A stretch of 64,000 bases of DNA from Zea mays. Its lineage: Eukaryota > Streptophyta > Magnoliopsida > Poales > Poaceae. Position 1 is the stretch's first letter; each line of letters opens with the position of its first letter. The notes beneath the pieces were generated by a model. It was not told the origin of the DNA. It ran no database searches and saw only the letters and a program-made list of their open reading frames with translations. Of the stretch, positions 10,821-23,800 are shown one piece after another. The stretch covers positions 173,320,923 through 173,384,922 of the forward strand of contig NC_050097.1 in NCBI RefSeq assembly GCF_902167145.1, read 5' to 3'. The translations under genes were made by a program, and so were the position numbers.

Positions 10821-13596
10821 CTATACATAATATTGCCGAAGCTCATCCGCATTCCAAGATCTAGGAATGTCGTTTCCATCCATATCCTTCAATCTGTAAG
10901 AACCGGGTCTTGACGAAGATACTACCAGAAAAGGTCCTTCCCACTTCAACTGTAGCTTGCCTACTGTATCTGGGTTGGCAACTCTCCGAAGTACCAAGTG
11001 CCCTTGCTTGATGTTTTTTAACCGAACTTTTATGTCACGCCATTTTATTGTTTCAGCTTGATATTTATTGATGTTCTCCACAGCCTGAAGCCTGATCCCT
11101 TCTATAGCATCTTTTGCCACAGAATAATCAGCTTCGTCCTCTGCCGAAGCCACTGTTCTTATTGATCCTGCTTTAGCTTCTTCTGGGGTTATTGCTTCGT
11201 CACCAAACAATAATTTGAATGGTGTAAAACCTTTGACCTTGATATTGTTGTGTTGTGGCTCCACACCACTTTGATCAATTCATCTTGCCACTTTCCTCTG
11301 GGCTGATTGAAGATTAACTTCATTATTCCTGTCATTATAATGCCATTAGCTCTTTCAACAAGTCCATTTGACTCCGGATGTCTGACCGATGCAAAATGAA
11401 TCTTCGTGCCAATTTGTCCACAAAACTATTTGAAAGCTTCAGCATCGAACTGTGTTCCATTGTCCACAGTAATAGCCTTCGGCACTCCGAAGCGACAAAC
11501 AATATTTTGCCAGAAAAATTTCTGGACAGTGACCGAAGTTATTGTGGCTAAAGGCTTCGCCTCAATCCACTTGGAAAAATATTCTACCACCACCACAACA
11601 TATTTTAAATTTCCTTGAGCTGGTGGAAGTGGGCCTAGCAAATTGAGGCCCCACCTTTGCAACGGCCAAGTGGGCTGTATTAACTGAGTTAGAGATGAAG
11701 GTTGTTTCTGATCTCTTGCACATTTTTGACAGCCTTCACATTTTTGAACTAACTCTACTGCATCCGAAGCTGCCTTCGGCCAATAAAATCCTTGATGAAA
11801 ATTTTTTCCCAGCAAGGGCCTAGATCCGATGTGAGATCCACACAGACCTGCGTGTATCTCCTTCATCAATTCGATACCTTCGGTCCTTGATAAACATTTG
11901 AGGAGTGGTGAACAAACTCCATGTTTATACAATTCCCCTTCTATCATGACATATGGTCTTGTTCTTGCCTCCATTCTTTTGTTATAAGCTTCGCCACTTG
12001 AAAGAAAATTTCCTTGAAGGAAAGATATTATTTCAGTTCTCCAATCTTCACTGTGCACTGGAGAAATAGTGAGCACTGCTCTTTCCATAAGCTCAACCGA
12101 AGGTGCTTTTATTGTTTCAAAAAATACTTCGGAGGGTAAAGGGAGCCCCTGAGCCGCTGATTTGGCTAGCAAATCCGCATGCTCATTTTCACCTCTTGGA
12201 ATACTTTTGACAGAAAACCCTTCGAAGGAAGCTTCCAACCTTCAGACTGCATCCAGATATTTTTCAAGCTTCGAATCTCGTGCCTTGCTGCTTTTATCCA
12301 CATGGCCAGCTATGACTTGAGAATCAGTCTTTAAGATGGCCCTTCTTATTCCCATTGCCCTTAGTTTCCGAAGCCCTAATAAAAGTGCTTCGTACTCAAC
12401 AATATTATTTGTGCAACTGAAATCCAGTTTGACTGCGAAAAATGTTTTGACATTCGAACGTGCGACTAGCACCGCAGCTGCTCCTGCACCAAAGGTTCCC
12501 CAAGAACCATCGCAGAATACCATCCAAGCTTCAGCATCTTTGCTTGTCCCTTCCTCGTGAGCCCCTGGCGTCCAATCAGCTATGAAGTCTGCTAGCGCCT
12601 GAGATTGAATTGAAGATCTATGCACGTAGTCAATGGTGAATTCATTGAGCTCCGCGGCCCACTTTCCAACCCTTCCAGTAGCTTCTCTGTTCCTCATAAT
12701 ATCCTTCAAAGGCTGTGACGAGGGAACAATTATGTGATAAGCCTGGAAATAATGTCGAAGCTTCCTGGAAGCCATTAACACAGCATACAACACTTTCTCC
12801 AACTCTGTGTAATTTTTCTTCGATAAGCTCAACACCTCGGAGACAAAATATACTGGGACTTGCTTTCTATTTTGTCCTTCAAGCTTCTCCTGTACAAGCG
12901 CCGCGCTCACTGTGGAGTGTGAAGCTGCCACATACAATAGCAGAGGAGCCCCTAGCGTGGGTGGAGTTAGCGTCGTTAGGTCTATCAGGTACTGCTTCAA
13001 CTCTTCGAAGGCTTTCTGCTGAGCTGATCCCCATTAAAAGACTTCGGCCGACTTCAGCACTTCAAAGAATGGTAAATTTCTCTCTGCTGGTCTAGATATG
13101 AATCGATTCTAAGATGTCAGTCTTCCTGTCAGCTTGTCCGAAGGATAGCTTCAATTTTATTTGGATTAGCTTCGATCCCTTTTGTTGAAACTAGACAACC
13201 AAGGAATTTTCCCTTTTTTACTCCGAAGACACATTTTTCTGGATTCAACTTCAGGCCAGCTTGCCTAAAATTAGCAAATGTTTCCTGCAGATCAGCAATG
13301 TGATTTTCCTGCTTTGTGCTTTTTACAATGATATCATCAACATATGTTAGCACATTTCTGCCTATCTGAGAGTGAAGGACTTTCGTTGTCATTCTACTGA
13401 AGCTTCCTCCAGCGTTCTTGAGCCTCTCAGGCATCCAAAGATAACAATATGTGCCGCTGGGGGTTATGAAGCTGGTTTTTGGCTCATTTTCCTTTTTCAT
13501 CCAGATTTGATGGTAGCCTGAATAACAATCTAGTAGACTCATGAGTTCTGACGAAGCTGCTGCATCTACTAGAGAATCTATTCTTGGTAATGGGAA
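10821..13596 (-). pseudogene. pol of element B, 3' part (RT, RNase H, integrase)
   Basis: Continues the B polyprotein interrupted by D. In order on the minus strand: RT palm with LLDCYSGYHQIW and the YVDD catalytic motif (near 13340), RT connection, RNase H starting VFCDGSWGTFGAGAAAVLV (near 12520) with IVEYEALLLGL, the integrase zinc-binding region (GSHIG...FYWPKA...CEGCQKCARDQ), the catalytic core with WGLNLLGPLPPAQGN, TVDNGTQFDAEAF and HPESNGLVERANG, and a C-terminal domain ending RQYYV. Stop TAG 10821-10823. Lesions: a roughly 30-base deletion near 13105-13140, TGA near 12242, TAG near 11426, and a frameshift between about 11270 and 11420. The second aspartate of the integrase DDE triad is present. 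Confidence 0.87.
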
Positions 13597-13601
13597 CTCA
13601 T

Positions 13602-14076
13602 TGTTGGGGCGAAGGCAAAGACGCCACCCTTCGCTCAAGGCCTTCGCTGCAGCCGCTGGTCCGACGGAGACAAAGTGGGCAGGGACACCCTTCGCAGGTC
13701 TCGGCACTTTGACGAAGGCCTGCGGCGACGTCCTCCCACGGCGCGTCCTCGTTCAGTCCCAGGGCCCACGTGCGATCCGGCCCATTGTAACGGGCCCCGC
13801 GTGGCTGCCTCTGTATTACGGGCCTAACTTGTAAAGGAATACTTGTAATTACAGCTTGTAACCCTGCTTTATGGGAATATTCTGGGGATAAAATAGGTGT
13901 CTGAGGGCACATGCGTCCTTAACACAAGACGCTGGGCACTCAGATACCTATAAATACCCCCGCACAGTGCCCGTGAGAGGCTAGATCAACAGAGCTATTG
14001 CCCCCGTGCACGTAACCCTGTTGTCACTACTGTTCACCCTTGTTGGCCTCCTTGCCGCAGAGAGCAAGTTCCAACA
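13602..14076 (+). repeat. 5' LTR of element D
   Basis: 475 bp, starts TGTTGGGGCGAAGGC and ends GTTCCAACA. TATAAATA at 13949-13956 is the likely promoter. Open frames on either strand within it are not genes. Confidence 0.95.
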
Positions 14077-14078
14077 TT

Positions 14079-14091
14079 TGGCGCCCACCGT
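14079..14091 (+). promoter_or_regulatory. Primer binding site of element D (tRNA-Lys type)
   Basis: TGGCGCCCACCGT begins two bases after the LTR. It matches 13 bases of the complement of the tRNA-Lys(CUU) 3' end including CCA. Confidence 0.75.
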
Positions 14092-14116
14092 TCGTGCTAC
14101 GACAAAACCACCCGCG

Positions 14117-15700
14117 ATGGCACCCAAGAGAGCTAACCCCAAGGCTGACGAGGCTGCGAAGGCAGCGCTGCTGGCCGCAAGAAAGGGCAAGGCCCTCGTC
14201 CTCACCCAATCCACCCACCAAGAGGCCACTGAAGACAATGTTCCCCACACCGGCGAAGACGACACCTTCCGCACCTGCGGAACCGAAGGACAGTCGCAGC
14301 CGCCCCCAGGCTTCGCCCCACTGGAAGGCGCGGACCTCACCGAGGACGGTGAGGTCCTCGGCGTCTCGACAGAAGAACAGCTGCAGCTGCGCGCCCTGCG
14401 CCTCAGGAACCGCAATCTCCAGAGGCAGAAAGAGATACTGGAGGCCAAGCGCCAGCGTGTGTCCGCATTAGCCAAAGTGCGGCAAATGATACGCGACGAG
14501 GAGCAGAAAGCCCAAGACCTCGAGCGCGAGATCGCGCTGATGCAGCGCGAAGGCCACCTCGGTCTACAGCAAGAGCCACCCTTCCAACAGCGCGCTCAAC
14601 CGGAGGACACGTGCGAAGGCCACCTCGGCCGGCAGCATGGCCCACCCCTGCAGCACCGGGCGCAGCCGGAGAACCCGCGTTTCCCCCAGCATGACTACGT
14701 CTCCCAGCACGGCGCGCCATTCCAAGGGGTCAACTACCTCGACGAGCGAAGTCCCCTGGCGCCGCACCTACAAGTGACGCCTTGGCCAGTTAACTTTCGA
14801 GCGGGGGCATACCCCAAGTACAACGGCAGCACCGACCCGGCGCAATACATCATGAGTTATCAAGTCGCCGTTGCATCAGCCGGAGGGGACGACGCCACAA
14901 TGGCGAAGTCTTTCATCATCGCCCTAGAAGGCCCAGCACTCACCTGGTTCACCAGATTGCCTCCGTTGTCCATTGATTCGTGGAGAAGTCTCAGGGACAA
15001 GTTCCTCCTCAACTTCCAAGGGTACCGTCCAGACACCGACGCTTTGGCCGAGCTCTCGCTTTGCAAACAGCTGGAAAAGGAGACTCTGCGGGAGTATTAC
15101 CGCAAGTTCTTAACACTCAAGTCGCAGCTGCCCTCTGTCGACGATCAGATCGCTATCCACTACGCCATCAGTGGCCTTCGGGCCGGCGTCCTCTACAGCC
15201 ATTGTATCAGAGATCCACCCAAGAGCTTGCAGGAGCTATATCAGCTCTTCGAAAAATATGCCAAATTCGAAGAGCTCCACCAGCGCAAGGTCGAGTCACA
15301 ACGGAAACCCAACAGTCAGACTCCGCAGTCCAGCCGCACGTGGACAAGGACTCCGCAGCCAGACTCCGGTCGAGACGGCCGCAGTCAGCAGCAAGTCCAC
15401 AACATCGTCAACCAACAGCCTGCTGCTGACCCCCCTCGCCGCCAGGAATATCCCCCCCCCCCCAGGGCCGCGGAAATGGAACTCGCGGCAGGGGTCGAGG
15501 GCGGGCGCAGCAGCCGCCGCGCCGGTTCTATTGCCTTTTCCACGGCGAAGACTGCGCCCACCAGACCAAAGACTGCCCCGAGACGAAGGCCACCAGAGAC
15601 AGAATGGCACGGGCGCAGCCAGCCGACAATCCCAGGATCGTCGCGCATAATTACCAGCCACCCCCTCCACCATATATCCACGCTCCCGCTCCGCATCCAC
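14117..15700 (+). pseudogene. gag of element D (one frameshift)
   Basis: The ATG at 14117 (MAPKRANPKADEA) is the first after the PBS; a longer frame from 14006 starts inside the LTR and is unlikely. Residues about 110-180 are arginine/glutamate-rich coiled coil, followed by a repeated glutamine-rich segment. The gag core includes ATMAKSFIIALEGPALTWF, SWRSLRDKFLLNFQGY and LREYYRKFLTLKSQLP. The zinc-knuckle-like motif (CLFHGEDCAHQTKDC) is in a different frame from the gag core. The frame changes in a run of twelve C (15452-15463); one more C would join them. This may be a real mutation, slippage or an assembly error. Gag and pol are probably one polyprotein. Confidence 0.87.
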
Positions 15701-18700
15701 CGCACCACGCTTACCAACACCATCAGGAAGTACAAATCGTACCTCCTCCACAACCACCACCACACCAGCAACACCAAAACATCCCCCATGCCCCAAAGCA
15801 GGAAGACTTCGCCGATCAACCATATCGTGGAGTCATTCACATGATAACAGGGGGGTCGAGCACTGACTTCGACACCAAGCGGCAGAAGCGGGACCACTAC
15901 CGCAGTATCAACCATGTCGCCGTCACTGGCCCAGTCGTGCAGACGAAGTGGTCCCACATACCGCTAACCTTCGACGCGCGAGACGTCGACCTGCGCAGCG
16001 CCCCCCACATCGACGCTATGGTCATCAATTGCAGTGTGGCAGGCTGGGACTTACACAAAGTCCTAGTCGACAACGGCAGTCAGGCGGACATCATCTTCCT
16101 CCACGCCTTCGACCGCATGGGTATAAGCCACAGCTTGCTGAAGCCTTCGGACAACCCGTTGTATGGTTTCGGCGGCAAGGGCACCTTTCCAGTTGGCAAG
16201 ATAGAGTTGCCCCTCTCCTTCGGTGTAGCACCCAATGCCCGAAGTGAGCAAGTAACCTTCGATATTGTCGACATGGTATATCCATACAACGCCATCATGG
16301 GCCGGGGCTCCATCAACAAGTTCGAAGCTGCCATCCACGGGTTGTACCTATGTATGAAGATACCAGGCCCGCTAGGCGCCATCACAATCTACGGCAACCA
16401 GCAGACGGCGCGCAACATAGAGCGGGACTTCGTGCCCGGTCAGAGAAATGTACACTGTCTCACGACCCAGCGCGAAGTCCCTGCGCCGGCCAGCCCAACC
16501 GACAAGCAGCACGACAAGGCACAATTGCAGTGCCAAGACGGGACCAAGACTGTCCCCCTCGATCAGGCCACGCCCAAGCAGACAGTAACTATCAGCGAAG
16601 ACCTCACCTCACTTGAAGAAGAGAGACTTCTCTGCTGCCTGGCCAAGAATAAAGATGTCTTCGCCTGGTCTGCCCTCGATCTGGTCGGAGTCAGCCGAGC
16701 CATAATTGAGCACAGCTTGGGGATTGACCCTTCGGTGCGACCCAAAAAGCAGAAGCTTCGCAAAATGTCAGACGAAAAGACAGAAGCCGCCAAGGCGGAG
16801 GTGCATCGCCTCCTGGAGGCTAAATTCATCGAGCCAGTGGCTTACCCCACGTGGCTCTCCAATGTTGTGATGGTGCAGAAAAAAAGCGGAAAATGGCGCA
16901 TGTGCATAGATTTCACCAGTCTCAATAAGTCCTGCCTAAAGGACAACTTCCCGTTGCCACGGATCGACAAAATAGTCGATAGCGCGGCCGGATGCGAGGT
17001 CATGTCCCTCCTCGACTGCTTTCTCCGGCTATCACCAGATATACATGAAGGAGGAAGACAAGGCTAGCACCAGCTTTATAACACCCTTCGGCACTTATTG
17101 CTTTGTCAGAATGCCGGAGGGTCTCAAGAATGCCGGATCCACCTTCTCCAGACTCACCAAAACAGTGCTCGAGGGGCAGGTCGGCAGAAATATATTCACA
17201 TATGTGGACGACATCGTCGTCGCCAGCAAGAATAAGGAGGACCATCTCGCCGACCTGGCAGAGACATTCGCGAACATGCGAGATGCACGACTCCGCCTAA
17301 ACCCGGAAAAGTGCGTTTTCGGTGTTCGCCAGGGCAAGATATTGGGCTACCTGGTGTCCCGCCGCGGCATCGAGGCCAACCCAACCAAAATCCAGGCCAT
17401 CGTCGATATGTCACCTCCGCAGTCCGCCAGGGACGTCCAGCGCCTGACAGGCAGGATGGCCGCTCTCAACAGATTCATCTCCAGGTCCGCCGAGCGAAGT
17501 CTCCCCTTCCTCAAAACACTCCGCGGCGCGAAGGACTTCGCTTGGGGACCAGAGCAAGCAGCGGCCTTCGCCTCATTAAAACAGTACCTGGCGGAGCTGG
17601 CCATCCTCACAAGCCCCGACTCCTCGCTCCCCTTATTGCTCTATGTCGCGGCTTCGCCGCACGCGGTCAGCGCGGCACTGGTACAGGAGCAGACAGTCGG
17701 GGGCGCAGTCAGACAGTGCCCTGTCTACTATGTCTCCGAAGTCCTGACGCCATCCAAATGCAACATGACAGAGCTGGAGAAGATCGCCTACGCAGTTGTC
17801 ATGTCCTCGCGCAAGCTGCGCCATTATTTTGAAGCATTCAAGGTCCGAGTCACCTCAGACAGGGGACTCGGCGAACTATTCAGGAACCCAGAGGCATCAG
17901 TGAGGATCGCCAAGTGGGCAGCCGAACTCTCCGGCTACCACATCAGCTTCGAGCCCAGGACAGCTATCAAATCGCAAGTCCTGGCAGACTTCGTCGTCGA
18001 CTGGACTGGGCCAGTAACACAGCCGGACCCATCCACAGAAAAGGTCTGGACTATTCATTGCGACGGTGCATGGTGTCATGCGGGGGTAGGCGTCGCTGCA
18101 GTCATCACCTCACCAGCCGGAGTCAAACACAGATATGCAGCACGCCTCAGCTTCGCTCTGGAATCCGACAAATGTACAAACAACATAGCAGAGTATGAAG
18201 CAGTCATCCTCGGCCTCCGCAAGCTAAGGGCCCTCGGTGTCACCACATGTATCATCAAAACAGACTCCAAGGTAGTTGCCGGTCAGGTCGAGAAAGACTA
18301 CGCAGCAAAAGACCCCGCGCTCATGCAATACCTCGCGGCTATCCGAAGTCTCGAGAGACAGTTCAAGGGATTCACCCTACAGCATGTGGACAGGGCCAAG
18401 AATGAGGAGGCCGATGCATTAGCCAAGGCCGCCGCCAGGGGCGAGCCCCTGCCCTCCGACGTTTTCTTTCACACCATCGGCACGCCAGCCGTTCGGAGCC
18501 CCGAAGGGCTCCAAATAACTAATGATAGCGAGGGCCACCGTATAGTCAACCTAATCATGACCGAAGACTGGCGGGCCCCAATAACCCTGTTCCTACAGGG
18601 ATACTATCATCCAACCGACGTCAGTGAGGCGAAGCGCCTCAGACATCGAAGCCGGGACTTCGCACTGATCGAGGGCCAATTATACAAGAAAGGGGTCAGT

Positions 18701-19792
18701 CAGCCAATGCTCAAATGCGTCACCGAGACCGAAGGCATGCAAATCCTGCGCGAGGTACACAGTGGCACGTGCGGCTCGCACGCGGGGCCAAGGGCCCTGG
18801 CTGCAAAGGTGATCCGACAAGGGTTTTACTGGCCTGCAATGATCTGCGCCGCAAATCGAGTCACAAGGTCCTGCGAAGCCTGCCAGAAATTCTCTCCTCG
18901 GTCAGGCAACCCCTCGCAATACACAAAGCTGATTGCTCATACATGGCCTCTTCAGCGCTGGGGCCTGGACATTGTCGGGCCCCTGCCCACCGCTCAGGGG
19001 AACCTTAAGTTCGCCTTCGTAGCCGTCGAATACTTCACCAAGTGGATTGAAGCGAGGGCCGTTTCCACAATCACATCAAAGACTGCCCAAAAATTCTTTT
19101 GGCAGAACATTGTTTGCCGCTTCGGAGTACCGTCCGAGCTAACAGTTGACAACAGCAAGCAGTTTGACAGCCAAGATTTCAAGGATTTTTGTTTTTCCAT
19201 CGGCACCAAGCTTGCCTTCGCTTCAGTCTATCATCCGCAGTCCAACGGAGTCGTGGAGCGTGCCAATGGGAAAATATTCACGGCTGTCAAGAAGATGCTC
19301 CTCGATGAAAAAAAAGGCAGATGGACCGACTTATTACCGGAGGCAGTCTGGGCGCTAAACACAACCGAGTGCAGGGCGACCGGATTCACTCCTTTCCGCC
19401 TTCTATACGGATCGGAGGCAATGACCCCGCAAGAAATAAAGCATGGGTCTCCGCGCACAGCTCCGTCAGCCACCCCCGACGTGGATGAGCCAACCTCCAA
19501 AGGTCTCATTGACGGAGACCGGGTCTTCGCCCTGCAGGCCTTAAACAAATACCAAGCCCAGACCAAAGCATGGCGCGACCGCGCAGTCATCCCAAAGGAG
19601 TTCAGCGCGGGGGACCTCGTACTCATCCGAACAGCTCGGACGGAGTCCAAGGGCAAGTTGGAGCCCAAGTGGGAGGGCCCCTTCATAGTCAAAACAAAAG
19701 CTTCCCCCAGCGCTTACAGGCTCACAACGCCAGATGGCGAAGACCTGGAGCACTCCTGGAACATCGACAACCTTCGTAAATTTTTTGTTTAA
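15700..19792 (+). pseudogene. protease-RT-RNase H-integrase of element D (one frameshift)
   Basis: Protease active site VLVDNGSQADI (near 16063), in place of the DTG seen in B. RT: RMCIDFTSLNKSC, LLDCF, then FTYVDDIVVASK (YVDD near 17200). RNase H: IHCDGAWCHAGVG (near 18056) and NNIAEYEAVILGL. Integrase: CGSHAGP, FYWPAM, CEACQKF zinc-binding residues, then WGLDIVGPLP, TVDNSKQFDSQDF and NGVVERANGK as the DDE triad; SAGDLVL and WEGPFIV in the C-terminal domain; the last residues are LRKFFV. An extra T in the run 17020-17022, in the RT palm between LLDCF and GYHQIY-like residues, splits the frame; otherwise pol is open for about 915 codons downstream. The N-to-S step is DNG to DNS beside the second catalytic aspartate, compared with TVDNG in B and C. 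Confidence 0.9.
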
Positions 19793-20840
19793 AACTTAGG
19801 GCTGAGTTCGCCCTTGTAATTCACCACAAACAATCTTGTACCGGCCCGCACTCTTTTCCTCCCGGGGGGTGAGGTTTTTAACGAGGCGGAGCCATGTAAT
19901 ATATGTGAGAAAAATCCCCCGCAAAAGCATGTGTCGAAAAAAGACCGCGACAACGGTCTTCGGCATTCGACCAATTCGAGGTCACCGCGAGGCTAAGCGC
20001 TAGCCACCCTCGCGTGCGACCAATCCGCGCAGAAGTCGCCTAAGGGTGCAGCCGGACTTAGCACAACAAGTGCGCAAAAACCAAAGTCTACCGCGAAGAC
20101 TATCCGCGCAGAAGTCGCCTAAGGGTGCAGCCGGACTTAGCACAACAAGTGCGCAAAAACCGAAGTCTACCGCGAAGACTATCCGCGCAGAAGTTGCCTA
20201 AGGGTGCAGCCGGACTTAGCACAACAAGTGCGCAAAATCCGACGTCTATCGCGAAGACTATCCGCGCAGAAGTCGCCTAAGGGTGCAGCCGGACTTAGCA
20301 CAACAAGTGCGCAAAAACCGAAGTCTACCGCGAAGACTATCCGCGCAGAAGTCGCCTAAGGGTGCAGCCGGACTTAGCACAACAAGTGCGCAAAAACCGA
20401 AGTCTACCGCGAAGACTATCCGCGCAGAAGTCGCCTAAGGGTGCAGCCGGACTTAGCACAACAAGTGCGCAAAATCCGACGTCTATCGCGAAGACTATCC
20501 GCGCAGAAGTCGCCTAAGGGTGCAGCCGGACTTAGCACAACAAGTGCGCAAAAACCGAAGTCTATCGCGAAGACTATCCGCGCAGAAGTCGCCTAAAAGG
20601 TGCAGCCGGACTAAGCCAAGCCCGCAAAAAACCGAAGTCTATCGCAAGAACCGCCTAAGGGCGCAGCCGACCCAGTATAACAAAAGCAGAAACGACAGCA
20701 AGACCAATTATAATCATACTGGCACAGCACAATCAATCACACCAGACAAAGTACACAGCGCCCTCGCAGGCAAAGGCACGCGAGGGCACACTACTCCATT
20801 TTACAAGCCCTTACACATACACAAGCGAGGGCACCACGCC
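19793..20840. repeat. Convergent zone of D with 79-bp tandem array
   Basis: About eight copies of a 79-bp unit start at 20023, 20102, 20181, 20260, 20339, 20418, 20497 and 20576 (last one partial). Each begins ATCCGCGCAGAAGTCGCC. The third and sixth copies share a variant tail (AAAATCCGACGTCTATCGCG), giving a hint of a 237-bp higher-order period. The array lies between the pol stop and the end of the opposite-strand gene, the same place as the 63-bp repeats in A, B and C but with unrelated sequence. Confidence 0.9.
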
Positions 20841-23800
20841 CTACATCGGCTCAACCTTAGGAATAATCCCCATCTCTCTATAATTAAATAACATTATCCT
20901 AAGCTCCTCACCCGCAAAAAGGCTTCGCAGCTCCCCTTCCCCTACACCCGAGGCGGCCGGCAAAGACAGCAGCTCCTGCCGACCAGCCCTACTAACGCGA
21001 AGCCGAGCCCCTTCCTCCGCACTAATCCTACGCTTTGCAACCGCCCTTCGTCGTCGGTGCCCGGTGCTAGGACCGGGCACGCCTGGCGCGTCCGCAGCAT
21101 GTGGTGCAGCCTCCGCCGCAGCCACGTCCAAGGCCGCAAAATAATCCAAGTCCTCCTCCGACGACTCCTCGGTCCACTCAACCGAGCTCCCAGAGTCAGT
21201 AAAATCAAAAAACTCAGAAACAGACCCACCACATTCATTTCCATCTTCCGCGGTCGAAGCCGCCAAAAACTCAGTAGTAGCGGTTGCGTGCGCAGGCCCA
21301 AAATCTTGAACCTGCGCAGCAACCAAAATTCAGTACAACATCCAAAAATTCCTCAACCCTAAACACCACCTATGCCACCTGCGAAGGCCCTACCGCCGCG
21401 GGAGCCTCCGCCGAGGCCTCCGCCGCTGCCTCCGCCCCCACCTCCGCTGGATCCTCAGCGCTCGGCGCGGCAGCTGCGGGGGCATCGGGCGCGCCTTCGG
21501 CCACCTTTGGGGGAAGGTCTTCGCCGGCCGCAGCGGGTGCAGGGGCGCCTGGTGCGGCCTCCGCAGTCTCCGGGGTCGGTCCCGGGGCGACTCCAGTCGC
21601 GGCCTCCGCAGGGGTCGTCTCCGGCTCAGGCAGCGCACTGTTCAGCGCCCCGAAGTCGTCCACCCGCTCGCCGCGCTCCGCCTAAGACAAAACGCACAAA
21701 AATTCAGCAAACACACGCACAGACCGCATCCAGCAAACGCCGAGTAAACGACAACGTTACCTGAGCCCTCGCAGCCTCGGCCCGCGCCCGGACCACCTCA
21801 CGACCGTATGAACCCCACATCCGGTCATAGAGGGCCCCGGCGGACTCCTTCACCACGGGGTCTTCGACCTCAAAGATATCTCGCCCAAAATCCTCATCCA
21901 CCTGGTCGAGGGCCTCAAAGTGCCGGCAGCCTTCGCGAGAGAGCGCGTTCATCGCTGCCTCGCAGGTGACCAGGAAGGTGAACGACATCAACCCCGCCAA
22001 GACAGTGGGGAGCTCCTGCAGTTCCTCCTGCACCCATTCCAGACAGCGAAGTCCGGCCTCTCGCTCCGGCACCTCGAAGTCACCCGTCCGCACACCCAGC
22101 TCACGATATGAAGTCATGAGCTGCGTGCGCGTCCGTTCGGCCTCCGCTCGCACCGCGGCCTCGGCCCCCTCCGCGCGGCTCTCCAGGGCAGTAAGCCGCC
22201 GCTGCAGCTCTCCGGCGAGCTCCTTGGCGATATTGCCTTCCGCCCGCGCCAGCCTGGCCTCCGCCTGCGCAGACTGCTCTTTGGCGATGGCTTCGTTGGC
22301 CTCCCTCCTCTCCCCCGCCAGCTGGCGCCGGAGGTCAGCCTTCTCCTTCTCAAGGGCGGCCACCTTCTCCGCCAGTTTGCGGCACTTGCTGTCGGAGGCC
22401 GACTTCTCACGGACGGCATCAGCATGTTGCGTCCGAAGTCTCTCGACCTCGTCAGACAAAGCCGCCGTAAGGGCCCCCGACGCAGTGCGGCTGGTGAAGT
22501 CAGCCACCTGCAGAACACACGAAAGGCCGTTGTAAAAAAAATGTATAGCTCGGCGGACCTGACTCAGCGCCTCCGCCGCTCGACTCAACGCCTCCGTCGC
22601 TCCCTTCAGCCGGCGGGTCGCCACGCCCGCCTCGTCTCTGACCAGCGCGAGGGCAGACACCTCGCCTCCGGCGCCAAGGGTCTCTCCCCCCGCCTTCGGC
22701 GCTGGCGCAGCCATCGCGATCGCCGCGCCAGGCACAACTAGAGCAAGCGGGCCCTCGTCCGACCCTGCAACGCGTCAACAAAATTAAAAAAAAATGTATA
22801 TAAATATATTTATACAGACTTACCCCCGAGATAATCCTCCACATTAATCTCGGTGCCGAAGTCGGCAACGCGTTTGCCAGGCGGCGGTAGCGTTCCGCCC
22901 GCCTTCGCAGCCTCCGCCACTCCTCTGACGGACGGCACCACCTTCGACAGCTTGGGGCCTCCGGCGCCCACCGTCGCCTCCAGCGCCTTGCCAGGCGCGG
23001 AGGCGCCCACCTTCGCCGGCAGCGGCGGCTTGCTTCCGCCGGAGGCCTCAGCCTTCGCCGTTCCCCGCTGCCTTTTCGGCCGGGCTTCGTGAACCCTCAC
23101 AGTCGCCTGGCGTTTTCGCGCCGCGCCTTGGCGATCCTTGTCCATCACTGCCCACACAACATGACCGATATTTCGCCCATAAGGAAAAACTTTCCACCGA
23201 TGAACCATACGAGATGTAAAACAGTCCTCCTCGGCCGCGCAGGGGATAGAAATGTCTTTAGGCCAACAACCCCCGGTAACCTTCAGCATCCGCGCCGAAG
23301 ACTCCCGGAGCTCGGCCGAAGTCATCCTTTCCCCCGGGGCCGCACACGTCCTCATTAACTCTCTAGCGAAACTATCAGACACCCCAAGTCTTCCCATCGC
23401 AGTACCTAATTTTCTCTTTTTCGAGGAGGCGGCGGCCGCCAGCGCAGGGTCGCCTTCAGTCTCCACCGCCGGTTTCTTCCCACGGCGGTCTGCTTCGTCT
23501 TGACCAGGGTAGCCGTCGTACGGCAGCTGATTTAATTCGAAGACCCTGTTCAAACGTTCATTTGACCCGCGGATGTCAAAACTGCGCTGGCCTTCCGTCC
23601 TCAGCACGTAGCGCCCCACGAGCCGCACCGCCAAGTCCTCCGCATCCCGCACAAAGGCGGCCGGGTCACGGTTCCGCAAATTAAGCGCGGAGGCAGGACT
23701 TCGCACCACCCTTCCTCCGTGGAAAGGCATCTGGCGAGGGCATACTTCGCCCAGCGCCCAGCCGTGCGCCAAGGGCCAGACCCCGTACGCCGCAAACTCT

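Noticed and set aside
3399..14091. A functional link between the tRNA-Lys-like sequence and the tRNA-Lys-type primer sites
   Set aside because: The Mutator-like element is an independent later insertion and the tRNA-like part cannot form a tRNA 3' end; the likeness is probably coincidence.
14027..19779. Many overlapping frames inside D gag-pol on other frames
   Set aside because: Shadows of the GC-rich coding sequence; no independent start, TATA or homology.
20023..20654. CRISPR-like array
   Set aside because: The whole 79-bp unit repeats with no unique spacers, in a plant retrotransposon.
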